64,000 nt of DNA from Caldicoprobacter guelmensis (GCF_016908415.1 NZ_JAFBDW010000004.1:1-64000), one strand, 5' to 3'; counted from the first letter of the stretch, positions 50,568 through 60,984 are shown. Numbers and translations are program-made. The notes: generated by a model from the sequence alone, not told the origin.

Positions 50568-51521
50568 ATGATCACCCATGGAACAGGCATCAAAGTCTTT
50601 GCGGGTAATTCCAATCCCGAATTGGCGAGGGAAATTGCACGGTATTTGGGGGTTCCCATGGGGAATGCAGAGGTTGGTACGTTTAGCGACGGAGAGATAT
50701 GCGTGAATATATACGAAACAGTTAGGGGAGCGGATGTTTTTGTCATCCAATCCATATGCCATCCAGTAAATGATAACTTGATGGAGTTGTTGATAATGAT
50801 AGATGCTTTTAAGAGGGCCTCGGCTGGACGTATTACTGCAGTAATTCCTTATTATGGCTATGCCAGGCAGGACCGCAAAGCCAAGGCCAGAGACCCAATC
50901 ACGGCAAAGTTGGTGGCTGATTTGATCACCAGTGCAGGTGCCAATCGCGTGCTTACTATGGACTTGCATGCGCCGCAGATACAGGGATTCTTCAATATTC
51001 CGCTTGATCACCTGCTGGGAATGCCTATCCTTGCCCAGTATTTCATAGAACGAGGGCTTGAGGGCGATGAAGTGGTGGTAGTATCCCCTGATGTGGGTAG
51101 CGTGACCAGGGCCAGAAGCTTTGCCAATCGCTTGAATTCATCGCTGGCTATTGTAGATAAACGACGGCCCAGAGCCAACGTGGCCGAGGTCATGAATGTC
51201 ATAGGAGATGTTAAGGGCAAGAAGGTCATACTGATTGATGACCTGGTGGATACGGCGGGAACGCTAACGCAGGCATCTCTGGCGTTGGTTGAACGAGGAG
51301 CCACTGAGATTTATGCCTGCTGCACTCATGGCGTGCTTTCGGGACCAGGAGTGGAAAGGATAAAGAATTCGCCCATAAGGGAACTCGTGATTACCAATAC
51401 TATTCCGTTGCCGCCGGAAAAGCGCATCGACAAGATAAAGGTCTTGTCGGTGGCCCCGCTTTTTGCAGAGGCCATTGACAGGATATACGAGGATATCTCG
51501 GTAAGTCCGCTCTTTGAATGA
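50568..51521 (+). CDS. prs: Ribose-phosphate pyrophosphokinase
   Basis: Makes PRPP from ribose 5-phosphate and ATP, feeding purines, pyrimidines, His, Trp and NAD. The 317-residue class I enzyme has the YYGYARQDRKAKARDPIT flag region, MDLHAPQIQGFFNIPLDHL and the PRPP loop ILIDDLVDTAGTL. Directly downstream of glmU, as in B. subtilis. Start follows AAAGGAGAAGG. Confidence 0.97.
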   Translation: MITHGTGIKVFAGNSNPELAREIARYLGVPMGNAEVGTFSDGEICVNIYETVRGADVFVIQSICHPVNDNLMELLIMIDAFKRASAGRITAVIPYYGYARQDRKAKARDPITAKLVADLITSAGANRVLTMDLHAPQIQGFFNIPLDHLLGMPILAQYFIERGLEGDEVVVVSPDVGSVTRARSFANRLNSSLAIVDKRRPRANVAEVMNVIGDVKGKKVILIDDLVDTAGTLTQASLALVERGATEIYACCTHGVLSGPGVERIKNSPIRELVITNTIPLPPEKRIDKIKVLSVAPLFAEAIDRIYEDISVSPLFE

Positions 51522-51547
51522 GAGCCGTGGTAAGGTGATGAGTTGTC

Positions 51548-52108
51548 ATGTATGTCATAGCAGGATTGGGCAACCCAGGAGAGGAGTACGCGGGCACGAG
51601 GCACAATGCAGGGTTTATTGTAATTGACATGCTTTCTCGTGCATATGGAATACCATTGGAGTATATAAAATACAAGGCGGTCATTGGGGAGGGGGTTATT
51701 GGAGGACATAAGGTGGTATTGGCCAAGCCGCAGACCTACATGAATTTAAGTGGTTTGAGCATACTGGATCTGGTTCGCGGCTATAAGATAGAACCTTCTA
51801 ACCTGATAGTGATCTACGACGATATAGATTTGAAACTGGGAAAGGTGCGTATACGCCCTGCAGGTAGTGCTGGTACTCATAACGGCATGCGTTCCATAAT
51901 ATATCAGCTTCAAACAGAGGAGTTCCCCCGTATTCGGATAGGTATAGGTGCCCCTCCTCCGGGACAGGACCTGGCCAATTATGTACTGTCCCCTTTTGAG
52001 AAGGAGGAGCTGCCGGTTTTTTTGGCTGCCTGCGAAAGGGCGGTAAAAGGGGTGGAGCTTATAATTACCAAAGGTATTCAGGAGGCAATGAGCAGGTGTA
52101 ATGGTTAG
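51548..52108 (+). CDS. pth: Peptidyl-tRNA hydrolase
   Basis: Frees tRNA from drop-off peptidyl-tRNA. The 186-residue protein has GLGNPGEEYAGTRHNAGF with the catalytic His in RHNAG, KPQTYMNLSG and IYDDIDLKLGKVRIRPAGSAGTHNGMRSI. Known as spoVC in B. subtilis. The ctc gene that separates prs and pth there is absent. fin, which follows pth in B. subtilis, is also missing. Confidence 0.96.
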   Translation: MYVIAGLGNPGEEYAGTRHNAGFIVIDMLSRAYGIPLEYIKYKAVIGEGVIGGHKVVLAKPQTYMNLSGLSILDLVRGYKIEPSNLIVIYDDIDLKLGKVRIRPAGSAGTHNGMRSIIYQLQTEEFPRIRIGIGAPPPGQDLANYVLSPFEKEELPVFLAACERAVKGVELIITKGIQEAMSRCNG

Positions 52109-52150
52109 AAAAAAGCAGCTTCAATGGAAAACGGTATATAACGCAAATCA

Positions 52151-55100
52151 ATGGGCGAAGTTGGTGATAGGATGACTCCAATTTGGCTGGAGCCCATGAC
52201 CAGATGGGAAACCTTTGACACTGTTAAAGAGGCGGTCATGAAAGGCGCCAGCCGTGTGGCATTTTTGGGGCTGGGTGATTCCCAAAAATGCCATATGCTG
52301 GCCAGCATGTTATATCCTCTTAAAGGTAATTGCCTGTATATAACCAGTGGGGATGTTCAGGCTAAAAGGATATATGAGGACCTTTCGTTTTTTTATCCGG
52401 GGAAAGTGGTATATCTGCCAGAACGGGAGATGCTGCTTTACGACGTAGCAGCCCGGAGTCTAGAAATTACCCAGCAACGGATAGAGGCACTGGAAAAGCT
52501 ATTGTTGGGAAAAGATGTAATAGTGGTGGCGTCGGTAGAAGCCCTTTTGTCCTTGCAAACCCCGCCACACATATTTAAAGACGCTATTCTTATCATAAAG
52601 GTGGGGGATATCGTATCCCTTTCTTGTCTGGCAGGAAGGCTGGTGCAGATGGGTTACGAGCGCGTGCCTGCCGTTGAGGGAAAGGGGCAGTTCAGCATAA
52701 GAGGGGGTATACTGGATATATTTCCTTTGACGGCTGATGACCCCTACAGGATAGAGTTCTTTGATGAAGAAGTGGATTCCATTCGGGCGTTTGACCTGCT
52801 GTCGCAAAGGTCAATTGAAAACCGCTCTGAGGTGATAATTTCCCCGGCTAGGGAGCTTATATTAACTGCTGATTCGATTGCCCAGGGTAGGGATAATATA
52901 AACAAGAGCTATCAAGATTTTTTAAATAAAATTGGACGAAAGAACATAGATGTTGCTTTAAAAGAAAAAGTGGAGCGCGCCTTGGGTGCGCTAGCAGAGG
53001 GAGTGTGTGATGGCTCATTGGAGATGTATTTTTGTTTCTTCTATCCACAACGGACCACCATATTCGATTATTTGGGTGCTTCGTCATTGATAGTATTAGA
53101 CGAGCCTGTAAGGATCAAAGAACGGTGCGAGGGCTATTGCACCGAGTTTCAAGAACATTTTAAGGACCTGTTGCAGAAATTTGAGGTTTTACCCGAGCAA
53201 GCCAGCCTTATTTTGGACTATACCGAATTTTTAAAGAAGTTATCAGGGCGCAACTGGCTGATGTTTCAAGCTTTGCCTTCTTTCCATCCCGATTTTGAGC
53301 CGAGAGAGGTTTATAGCTTTGCCTCGCGAGGCATTCCTTCATATAACGGTAAGCTACAGTTGATGGCTGAGGATATAAAGCTGTGGCGACAGAAGGGGTA
53401 TTGCGTGTTATTTTTGTTAGACAGCCAAGCCAGGCAAGAGGGAATAGCGGACTTTTTAAGGGAGCATGGTATCCAGCCTCTGCTGGTGCAAGGCATGGAA
53501 AGGGAGTTACAGCCGGGCCAAGTGGTTGTGGCTCCTGGAATTTTAAGCCATGGATTTGAATACCTTGATGCGCGCTTTGCCGTAATAACCGCGAGAGAGG
53601 TGTATGGGGTTCAAAAGCGGCGCGTTAAGCCTAAAAAGAAATCCAAGAAGCTTGAAAGCTTTTTGGATTTGAAGGTGGGCGACTATGTTGTGCATGAAAA
53701 CCACGGCATAGGAAAATACCTGGGGATAAAAACCCTGGTGATAGATGGTCAAAAGAAAGATTACCTGTATATAAAATACGCAGGGACCGATAAGCTGTAT
53801 GTCCCTATTGATCAGCTTGACCTCATTCAGCCCTATGTCGGTATGGGAGATGAACCCCCAAAGTTATCAAAGTTAGGGGGGGCCGAGTGGCAACGGACCA
53901 AAAATAAAGTACGCCAATCGGTGCAAAAGCTGGCAATAGACTTGGTAAAGTTATACGCTATAAGGCAATCGGTGCAAGGGTATAAATTTTCGCCTGATAC
54001 CGAATGGCAGAAACAATTTGAGGAACTGTTTCCATACCAGGAGACGCCAGATCAACTCCAGGCTATAGAGGATGTTAAGCGGGATATGGAATCGCCCAGA
54101 GTGATGGATCGATTGATATGTGGCGATGTGGGTTATGGAAAGACAGAGGTGGCCATACGGGCAGCATTTAAAGCCGTTATGGATGGAAAGCAGGTGGCTG
54201 TGCTGGCTCCCACTACCATATTGGTGCAGCAGCATTATAATACCTTCGTTAAGCGGTTTGAGGACTTCCCGTTTACCATACAGGTGTTGAGCCGCTTTAA
54301 AACGCCAGCAGAGCAACGGCAAATCCTCAGGGATTTGAAGGAGGGTAACATCGACATAATAATAGGCACGCACCGGCTGCTCAGCAAGGATGTGAAATTT
54401 AAAGACTTGGGGCTGCTCATTATAGACGAGGAACAGCGATTTGGCGTGGCGCATAAGGAAATGATTAAGGATATAAAGAAAAATGTGGATGTCTTGACTC
54501 TTACAGCAACTCCAATTCCGCGTACCCTGCACATGTCTTTGATGGGCATAAGGGATATAAGCATAATTGAAACGCCACCTGAGGATAGATATCCTGTGCA
54601 AACATATGTGGTGGAGTACAGCGAGTCCCTAATTCGGGATGCTATTTTGCGTGAGCTTCAGAGGGGGGGACAGGTATACTTTGTGTACAATAGAGTAAAG
54701 ACAATGGATTGGATGCTGCAAGAGCTTAAAAAGCTGGTACCCGAGGCCAAAATCGCTGTGGCCCATGGTCAGATGGACGAAGACCTGCTGGAAAAGGTCA
54801 TGATGGATTTTTATGAAAACAGGTTTGATGTGCTGTTGTGTTCCTCTATAATAGAAAACGGTTTGGATATCCCCAACGTGAACACCATTATCGTGTACGA
54901 TGCTGACCATTTTGGTTTAGCCCAGCTGTACCAGCTCAGGGGACGGGTAGGCCGTTCCAATCGCCTGGCATACGCTTATTTTACTTATCGGAAGGATAAG
55001 ATAATATCCGAGCAGGCTGAAAAGCGATTGCAAGCCATAAAGGAATTTACCGAGTTTGGTGCCGGTTTTAAGATTGCTATGAGAGACCTTGAGATACGAG

Positions 55101-55675
55101 GGGCAGGCAACCTGCTTGGTCCAGAGCAACATGGCCACATGGCGGCTGTGGGCTATGACCTGTATTGTAAGCTGCTGGAGGAAGCCATCCGTACAATGAA
55201 GGGAGAAGAGCTGCCTCAGTCGGTAGAGACTGCTATAGACATAAAAGTCAATGCTTATATTGACGATGACTATATTCCTGACCAGAATCATAAGATAGAG
55301 ATTTATAAAAAGATTGCGGCTATTGAAGGACGTGAGGATAAAATTGACGTGGAAGAAGAGCTGGTGGACAGGTTTGGGGATATACCTTCGGCTGTGCAAA
55401 ATTTGATTGATGTGGCATATGTGAAAGCTCTTGCAAGGAGGATGCGCATCGTCGAAGTCGTCCATCGAGGTAAGGAGGTGAAGATGAAGCTGGTGGATTC
55501 TAAAGCCATATCCCCAGATAAACTCATGGTGATTTTAAATGAAAACAGGGGGTATGTGGATTTTTCATCTACGCCTGTGCCGATACTAACGGTAAGGCTG
55601 AAAGATTCGTCGCCTAATGGGGCTTTGCAAGCAGCTAAGGGTGTGTTAGAGGAGATGCTAAATTATTTAAATTGA
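52151..55675 (+). CDS. mfd: Transcription-repair coupling factor Mfd
   Basis: SF2 translocase that removes stalled RNA polymerase and recruits UvrA. The 1174-residue protein has an N-terminal UvrB-like module, the polymerase-interaction domain near 505-590 (VGDYVVHENHGIGKYLGIKTL), the P-loop CGDVGYGKTEVAIRAAF (about 655-671) and DEEQRFGV at about 759. The LRGRVGRSN motif and the C-terminal domain are present. The start is unclear: ATG 52151 lacks a ribosome-binding site, and ATG 52172 has GGTGATAGG directly before it. Confidence 0.96.
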   Translation: MGEVGDRMTPIWLEPMTRWETFDTVKEAVMKGASRVAFLGLGDSQKCHMLASMLYPLKGNCLYITSGDVQAKRIYEDLSFFYPGKVVYLPEREMLLYDVAARSLEITQQRIEALEKLLLGKDVIVVASVEALLSLQTPPHIFKDAILIIKVGDIVSLSCLAGRLVQMGYERVPAVEGKGQFSIRGGILDIFPLTADDPYRIEFFDEEVDSIRAFDLLSQRSIENRSEVIISPARELILTADSIAQGRDNINKSYQDFLNKIGRKNIDVALKEKVERALGALAEGVCDGSLEMYFCFFYPQRTTIFDYLGASSLIVLDEPVRIKERCEGYCTEFQEHFKDLLQKFEVLPEQASLILDYTEFLKKLSGRNWLMFQALPSFHPDFEPREVYSFASRGIPSYNGKLQLMAEDIKLWRQKGYCVLFLLDSQARQEGIADFLREHGIQPLLVQGMERELQPGQVVVAPGILSHGFEYLDARFAVITAREVYGVQKRRVKPKKKSKKLESFLDLKVGDYVVHENHGIGKYLGIKTLVIDGQKKDYLYIKYAGTDKLYVPIDQLDLIQPYVGMGDEPPKLSKLGGAEWQRTKNKVRQSVQKLAIDLVKLYAIRQSVQGYKFSPDTEWQKQFEELFPYQETPDQLQAIEDVKRDMESPRVMDRLICGDVGYGKTEVAIRAAFKAVMDGKQVAVLAPTTILVQQHYNTFVKRFEDFPFTIQVLSRFKTPAEQRQILRDLKEGNIDIIIGTHRLLSKDVKFKDLGLLIIDEEQRFGVAHKEMIKDIKKNVDVLTLTATPIPRTLHMSLMGIRDISIIETPPEDRYPVQTYVVEYSESLIRDAILRELQRGGQVYFVYNRVKTMDWMLQELKKLVPEAKIAVAHGQMDEDLLEKVMMDFYENRFDVLLCSSIIENGLDIPNVNTIIVYDADHFGLAQLYQLRGRVGRSNRLAYAYFTYRKDKIISEQAEKRLQAIKEFTEFGAGFKIAMRDLEIRGAGNLLGPEQHGHMAAVGYDLYCKLLEEAIRTMKGEELPQSVETAIDIKVNAYIDDDYIPDQNHKIEIYKKIAAIEGREDKIDVEEELVDRFGDIPSAVQNLIDVAYVKALARRMRIVEVVHRGKEVKMKLVDSKAISPDKLMVILNENRGYVDFSSTPVPILTVRLKDSSPNGALQAAKGVLEEMLNYLN

Positions 55676-55692
55676 AAGGGTGGGAAAGGGTT

Positions 55693-56883
55693 ATGAGACG
55701 CTTTGGCAAATATTGTGCGATGCTGATTGTACTTGTATTTATATTGAGCGCGGCAGGATGTACGCTGATTGAAGTGGTACCCGAAAAGGACAGGCAGAGG
55801 GTGGTAGCTGAGGTTTACGGGGAGAAGATACTCAAGGGTGAGTTCTTGGATGTCTATAACCAGCAAAAGGCCTATTATGGTATCACTGAGGAAATCGAAA
55901 AAGACGCCCAGTACAAGGATACCATAAAGGAGATCAAAAAGGATGTGTTGGAGCAGCTCATCACGCGAAAAGTATTGCAAAAAAAGGCTGAGCAGGCTGG
56001 TTTTACGGTAAATGAGGAGTATATCAATGAGGCTCGTAAGGAGCTGGAAGAACAGTTCAAAAGCTATGCGGAGACGTTGAAGCAGCAGGCTCAATCGCAA
56101 GGGGAAAAGGCCCAAGGAGAGAAGGATTACCTTGAAGAAGCAAGAAATGAATGGCGTAAGCAGCTGAATAACGCGGGGCTTACGGAGGAAGAATACATCA
56201 CAAGGCGGGCTGAGGACATAATGCTGGAAAAATTTGCAGAGAAGATGCTGGAGGATGTGAAGGTTACTGAGCAGGACATAAAGCAGTATTACGATGAACA
56301 GCTGAACAAGCAGAAACAGGACCCGAGCCTTGTAGAAACAGCCCTTGTGCAACTTTATAGGCCTGCTGGCTGGGTGAGGGTGAAGCATATCTTGATTCCG
56401 CTTTCTTCGGAAGAACGTGAGGGGTATTATAATTTAATACAACAAGGCAAGCAGGAAGAAGCTAAAAAATATCTTGATGAAAAGTTAAAGGCGATTGAGC
56501 CAACGGCAAGAGAAGTGTACGATAAGGTAAAGGCGGGAGAGAGCTTTGAGGCGCTGATTGAGACCTATAGTGAGGATAAAAGCGCTACAAATAAAGAAGA
56601 TGGATATGTGATATATAAGGGAAGCGGCTTGTTTGCTGAAGAGGTGGAGCAGGCTGCCCTGGAGCTTGATGAGGGCGAGGTGTCCCAACCCATTGGCTCA
56701 CCCCTCGGTTATCACATCATAAAGCTATATGAAAAGTTGCCTGAGAAGGTTTTTACCCTAGAGGAGAAAAAAGAAGAGATAGAAGCTGTGGTTTTGGACG
56801 ATAAACGCAATGATAAGTGGAATTCTTTACTTGAAGAATGGAAAAAGGAGGCAAAAATCAAGAAGTACGAAAACAGACTGTAA
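55693..56883 (+). CDS. prsA: PrsA-like foldase lipoprotein (parvulin peptidyl-prolyl isomerase)
   Basis: Extracytoplasmic chaperone. From ATG 55693 (behind GAAAGGG) it has 396 residues with a lipoprotein signal ending at C23 (AAGC). A SurA-like helical region follows (about 40-220), then a parvulin domain (about 225-370) containing VRVKHILIPL, GESFEALIETYSEDKSATNKEDG and GSPLGYHIIKLYEKLPEKVF. It has an unusual Gln/Lys-rich segment near 120-150. Adjacent to mfd as in many clostridia; possible client is secreted cell-wall enzymes. Confidence 0.92.
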   Translation: MRRFGKYCAMLIVLVFILSAAGCTLIEVVPEKDRQRVVAEVYGEKILKGEFLDVYNQQKAYYGITEEIEKDAQYKDTIKEIKKDVLEQLITRKVLQKKAEQAGFTVNEEYINEARKELEEQFKSYAETLKQQAQSQGEKAQGEKDYLEEARNEWRKQLNNAGLTEEEYITRRAEDIMLEKFAEKMLEDVKVTEQDIKQYYDEQLNKQKQDPSLVETALVQLYRPAGWVRVKHILIPLSSEEREGYYNLIQQGKQEEAKKYLDEKLKAIEPTAREVYDKVKAGESFEALIETYSEDKSATNKEDGYVIYKGSGLFAEEVEQAALELDEGEVSQPIGSPLGYHIIKLYEKLPEKVFTLEEKKEEIEAVVLDDKRNDKWNSLLEEWKKEAKIKKYENRL

Positions 56884-56998
56884 TTAAATGGAATTTTTGG
56901 TCCCTCCTAGGTTAAGATGAATAAAAGCACATGAACAGTAAAATAATATGAATGCAAGGATGGTTTTGTAAATTGATACAGATTAAGGAGGGATGTGT

Positions 56999-57556
56999 GT
57001 GAAAGCAACGGGGATAGTAAGGCGAATTGATGAGCTGGGCAGAGTAGTGATACCCAAGGAGATTCGTCGTACCCTAAGAATACGTGAAGGTGACCCGCTG
57101 GAGATCTACACCGACGAGGAAGGGGAAGTGATTTTAAAAAAATATTCTCCAATAGAGGACCTGAGTGATTTGGCAGACGAATATGTGGAGTCTCTACACA
57201 AGATCCTTGGACATATTACCTGCGTATCAGATAAGGATTTCATTGTGGCTGTGGCGGGAATTCCTCAAGCTCGTTTCAAAAAGGAGAAAATTAGCGAGGA
57301 CCTGGAACGCATCATAAATGAAAAGAAGATGGTGTTGGCTAATCGTGCCAATAAGGATGCCATTTACCCTGTGTTGGAGAAGGAAGGTGGGCAGATAGAC
57401 TATACTGCCCAGGTTATCGTTCCTATAATTTCAGGAGGGGAATCCATCGGAGCTGTTATACTGTTGTCTAAGGAACCCAATATCACCATGGGGGATACTG
57501 AGATGAAGATAGCACAAGCCGCAGCGGCATTCATAGGCAAGCAGATGGAACAGTGA
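56999..57556 (+). CDS. spoVT: Stage V sporulation transcription regulator SpoVT
   Basis: Forespore regulator of the SigG regulon. GTG 56999 has AAGGAGGG at good spacing and gives MKATGIVRRIDELGRVVIPKEIRRTLRIREGDPLEIYTD, the swapped-hairpin AbrB DNA-binding domain; ATG 56993 is too close to that site. A GAF-like C-terminal domain (about 55-185) completes the protein of 185 residues. Located after mfd as in B. subtilis. Confidence 0.96.
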   Translation: MKATGIVRRIDELGRVVIPKEIRRTLRIREGDPLEIYTDEEGEVILKKYSPIEDLSDLADEYVESLHKILGHITCVSDKDFIVAVAGIPQARFKKEKISEDLERIINEKKMVLANRANKDAIYPVLEKEGGQIDYTAQVIVPIISGGESIGAVILLSKEPNITMGDTEMKIAQAAAAFIGKQMEQ

Positions 57557-57570
57557 AAAATAAGGTGGAA

Positions 57571-57610
57571 AAAAGGCATTGAGTAATCTCAGTGCCTTTT
57601 TTATTTTTTT
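57571..57610 (+). terminator. Terminator after spoVT
   Basis: AAAAGGCATTGAG and CTCAGTGCCTTTT form a hairpin with one mismatch over a 4-nt loop, then TTATTTTTTT. Confidence 0.9.
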
Positions 57611-57693
57611 ATACTCTAAAAGTATTGTAAGGTAAAGGGAATTTAATATAAATTATTTAAAGACACAATATGACCACGGTGAGGAGGGTTTTC

Positions 57694-59331
57694 GTGAAAA
57701 AGAGGTCTTTTGTTGAGGGAGCGGCTATACTGGCTTTTGCCGGGCTATTGGTCAAAGTGCTTGGGGCGATATTCCGCATTCCCCTTACGTACATAATAGG
57801 CCCTGAGGGCATGGGTTTATATCAGATGGCCTATCCCATATACTCTTTTCTTCTGGTGATATCATCAGCGGGCTTGCCGGTAGCCATCTCCAAGATGGTT
57901 TCAGAAAGGATGGCCTATGGGAATTACTTAGGAGCTTACAGGGTTTTCAAAGTTTCTTTAAGGTTGTTGACCTGCCTGGGCTTGAGTACATCTATGATTT
58001 TGATGGCCTTGAGCGGTGTGATATCAAATGCTTTGGGCAATCCTAAGTCAGTGTATTCTATACTAGCTATTGCCCCAGCACTCTTTTTTGTGTCTGTGCT
58101 TTCGGCATTTAGAGGGTATTTCCAGGGTATGCAGATAATGGGGCCTACTGCTCTATCTCAAATAGTAGAGCAAGCGGGCAAGTTATTTATGGGCTTATTG
58201 TTGGCATGGCTTTTTGTAAGAAAAGGGATTGAATTTGGGGCTGCAGGTGCTGTCCTAGGAGTTACTTTGGGTGAGATAGCGGCTTTTCTCTTGCTGATAG
58301 GTTTATATAAGAAAGTAGGGTTGAAAGAACAAGCGCAAAAAAGAGCCATAAAGACAAATCTTAAGGCTACACATGCCGAACCGTCGCACGCAATAATAAG
58401 GAATCTGGCAAGTATTGCTGTGCCGGTGACCATAGGGGCTTCTCTCATGCCTCTGGTGGGCTTAATAGACGGCATGATAGTGGTGAACCGCCTTGTCGGC
58501 ATAGGAGCCGGTACTGTGGCTTTATATACAGTCAAAGAGGCTACCAGCTTGTATGGACTGTTGACGGCTTATGCAAATCCCCTCATTAACTTTCCTGCTA
58601 CCTTGACGGTGGCTTTGGCTATGAGCATAGTGCCTTCCATTTCTGAGTCTTGGGCGTTGGGGAATCAGAAAGAAGTGATGCGCAAGGCGGCTGTGGCCAT
58701 ACGTTTGACCCTGTTAGTGGGCTTGCCGGCAGGTGTGGGGATGTCGGTTTTGTCTTATCCAATTATAAGGTTGCTTTATAGGGCTTTGGATGACAACCAG
58801 GCGGTTTTGGCTGGCAACCTTTTGAGCATATTATCTTTCGGGGTGGTGTTTCTTACCCTCATTCAGAGTTTAACGGGCATCTTACAGGGTATTAACCGGG
58901 CGGTTGTACCGGTTAAGAACCTTGCTATAGGAGCGTTGGTCAAGGTGGTGGTTACCTATACTTTGGTGGGGGTACCACAGATTAATATTATGGGAGCGGC
59001 TGTAGGTACACTGGTATGTTACGCCATTGCATCGTTGCTGGATTTTGTTGCCGTTATAAGATATACCAGAGCTTTTATACCGTTTGTTGATTTTGTGGTG
59101 AAGCCGATGGTGGCTGTGGGCATAATGGCTATTACAGTTTCAATACTCTATAAATTGATGGAAGATGCTGTGGGTTTAACTTTAGCTACTATTCTGTCCA
59201 TTCTTGCCGGTATTGTTGTATATGGCTCGGTGTTATTGATGATGGGTACACTTAATGAGAAGGACTTTAAGCTGTTGCCCGGTGGGGATAGGCTGGGCAG
59301 GTTCTTGTATCAGCTCAGGATATTCAGATGA
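57694..59331 (+). CDS. SpoVB/MurJ-like polysaccharide or lipid II flippase (YabM type)
   Basis: A 545-residue MOP-superfamily membrane protein with about 14 transmembrane helices. GTG 57694 lies 7 bp after GAGGAGGG; the longer frame from ATG 57670 has no such site. N-terminal FVEGAAILAFAGLLVKVLGAIFRIPLTYIIGPEGMGLYQMAYPIYSFLLVISSAGLPVAISKMV is the SpoVB-type signature. Known members flip lipid II or other undecaprenyl-linked sugars. Sits between spoVT and mazG exactly like yabM. Confidence 0.9.
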   Translation: MKKRSFVEGAAILAFAGLLVKVLGAIFRIPLTYIIGPEGMGLYQMAYPIYSFLLVISSAGLPVAISKMVSERMAYGNYLGAYRVFKVSLRLLTCLGLSTSMILMALSGVISNALGNPKSVYSILAIAPALFFVSVLSAFRGYFQGMQIMGPTALSQIVEQAGKLFMGLLLAWLFVRKGIEFGAAGAVLGVTLGEIAAFLLLIGLYKKVGLKEQAQKRAIKTNLKATHAEPSHAIIRNLASIAVPVTIGASLMPLVGLIDGMIVVNRLVGIGAGTVALYTVKEATSLYGLLTAYANPLINFPATLTVALAMSIVPSISESWALGNQKEVMRKAAVAIRLTLLVGLPAGVGMSVLSYPIIRLLYRALDDNQAVLAGNLLSILSFGVVFLTLIQSLTGILQGINRAVVPVKNLAIGALVKVVVTYTLVGVPQINIMGAAVGTLVCYAIASLLDFVAVIRYTRAFIPFVDFVVKPMVAVGIMAITVSILYKLMEDAVGLTLATILSILAGIVVYGSVLLMMGTLNEKDFKLLPGGDRLGRFLYQLRIFR

Positions 59332-59445
59332 AATGGGAATATATGAAAAGGCGCTTCAAAATGTTTAAATGTTTTATTATCATTGTTATAATAGATACAG
59401 ATAAATGTAATGGGCTATACGGCATGAAAGGCAGATGATAATAAC

Positions 59446-60888
59446 ATGGGCGTCGAAATAGTACAGGGTTATACCTTAGTGAGAGAAGGGGTCAACAAAT
59501 GGCGTATACCTAAATTTGGCAAAATGAAAGTGGATGCTGTAGTATACGTGAGCGATGCCTTAAAGGGGACCTTACATGAGGACCAGTCGTTGAGGCAGCT
59601 TGTCAATGCTGCTACGCTGCCGGGGGTAGTGGATCCTGTCATAGGGATGCCTGACATTCATGAGGGGTTTGGGCTGCCTATTGGAGGGGTCATGGCCATA
59701 GAGAAGCAAGGGGTTATTTCTGCTGGTGCTGTAGGTTATGATATTAACTGTGGCGTAAGGCTTTTGAGGACCGACATTGAAGCCAGGGATTTAAGCAGAG
59801 AAATTTTGTACAAGCTGATAGAGAGGATTGAGCATTATGTTCCAACAGGGATAGGGAAAAAGGGTAAACACACAGGGGTTACCCGCCAAATTTTCGACGA
59901 TGTTGTGCACAGAGGGGTTGAAGCGGTAATTGAGGCTGGCTTTGGGAGCTATGAAGACTTAGACTATATCGAGGAAGGTGGAAAGCTTCACGGCGCTGAT
60001 ATTTCTGCTGTATCCAGGGAAGCGCAGGAAAGGGGAGAAGAGCAGCTGGGCACGCTGGGTGGCGGGAACCATTTTATAGAGATTCAGCGGGTTGACTGTG
60101 TTTTGGACGAGGAGCTGGCATCAGCATTTGGGCTGTTTCAGGGTCAGGTGACTGTGATGATCCATACGGGAAGCCGGGGCTTTGGGCATCAGATTGCTAC
60201 CGATTATACCAAAATTTTGTGGGAAGCGGCTAAAAAATACGGCATTGATGTGCCCGAGAAGGGCCTCGCTGCGGCTCCGATAGATTCAAAAGAGGGAAAG
60301 AGTTACTACAAAGCCATGGCGGCTGCCGTCAATTTTGCTTTTTCAAACAGGCAGATCATCATGTGCGATGTCATAAAGGCTTTTGAGGATATTCTCAAAA
60401 AGCCAGCTGATTCCATGGGTTTTAGGCTGGTCTATGACGTTGCTCACAACATTGCAAAGTGGGAGCGCCATGGCGGCAGAGACCTTTTGGTGCACAGGAA
60501 AGGTGCTACTAGGGCTTTGCCTGCAGGGCACAATCAAAACCCTGTCAGTTATATGGGAACGGGGCATCCTGCCTTGGTGCCCGGCAGTATGGGTACCGGT
60601 TCTTATGTGGTTGTGGGGACCGATAGGCTGGCGGAGAGCTTCTATTCGGTTAACCATGGAGCTGGGCGCAGGTTGTCGAGAACCAAAGCAAAATCGATTA
60701 CAAAGCAGGAGTTTGAAAAGGCGATGGGCGATGTCATATATAATGCGGCGTCATACAAGGATATAGTGGACGAGTCCCCTCTGGCATATAAAGATGTTGA
60801 AGAGGTGGTATCAGTATTAGTTAAGCGGGGTGCTACCGTACCGGTTGTGCGCCTGGCGCCACTGGCAGTAATAAAGGGCGCAGATTGA
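59446..60888 (+). CDS. rtcB: RtcB RNA ligase
   Basis: Joins 2',3'-cyclic phosphate or 3'-phosphate ends to 5'-OH ends with GTP. The 480-residue protein has the metal-binding Cys in GYDINCGVRLL, the His residues in LGGGNHFIE and HTGSRGFGHQ, and the guanylylated His (about 403) in VNHGAGRRLSRTKA. Length corresponds to the archaeal/eukaryotic-like form, about 70 longer than E. coli RtcB. No archease, RtcA or CARF/ROS regulator accompanies it. Its place between yabM and yabN is not the B. subtilis arrangement. Confidence 0.95.
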   Translation: MGVEIVQGYTLVREGVNKWRIPKFGKMKVDAVVYVSDALKGTLHEDQSLRQLVNAATLPGVVDPVIGMPDIHEGFGLPIGGVMAIEKQGVISAGAVGYDINCGVRLLRTDIEARDLSREILYKLIERIEHYVPTGIGKKGKHTGVTRQIFDDVVHRGVEAVIEAGFGSYEDLDYIEEGGKLHGADISAVSREAQERGEEQLGTLGGGNHFIEIQRVDCVLDEELASAFGLFQGQVTVMIHTGSRGFGHQIATDYTKILWEAAKKYGIDVPEKGLAAAPIDSKEGKSYYKAMAAAVNFAFSNRQIIMCDVIKAFEDILKKPADSMGFRLVYDVAHNIAKWERHGGRDLLVHRKGATRALPAGHNQNPVSYMGTGHPALVPGSMGTGSYVVVGTDRLAESFYSVNHGAGRRLSRTKAKSITKQEFEKAMGDVIYNAASYKDIVDESPLAYKDVEEVVSVLVKRGATVPVVRLAPLAVIKGAD

Positions 60889-60984
60889 TTTGTGGAGGCT
60901 GCTAAAAAAGTGCAGTAGATGGTTGCACACTGCGCATAGACGGTGTATTATATATTAGTGCGTTGTGTACAGGGGGCTTAAACG

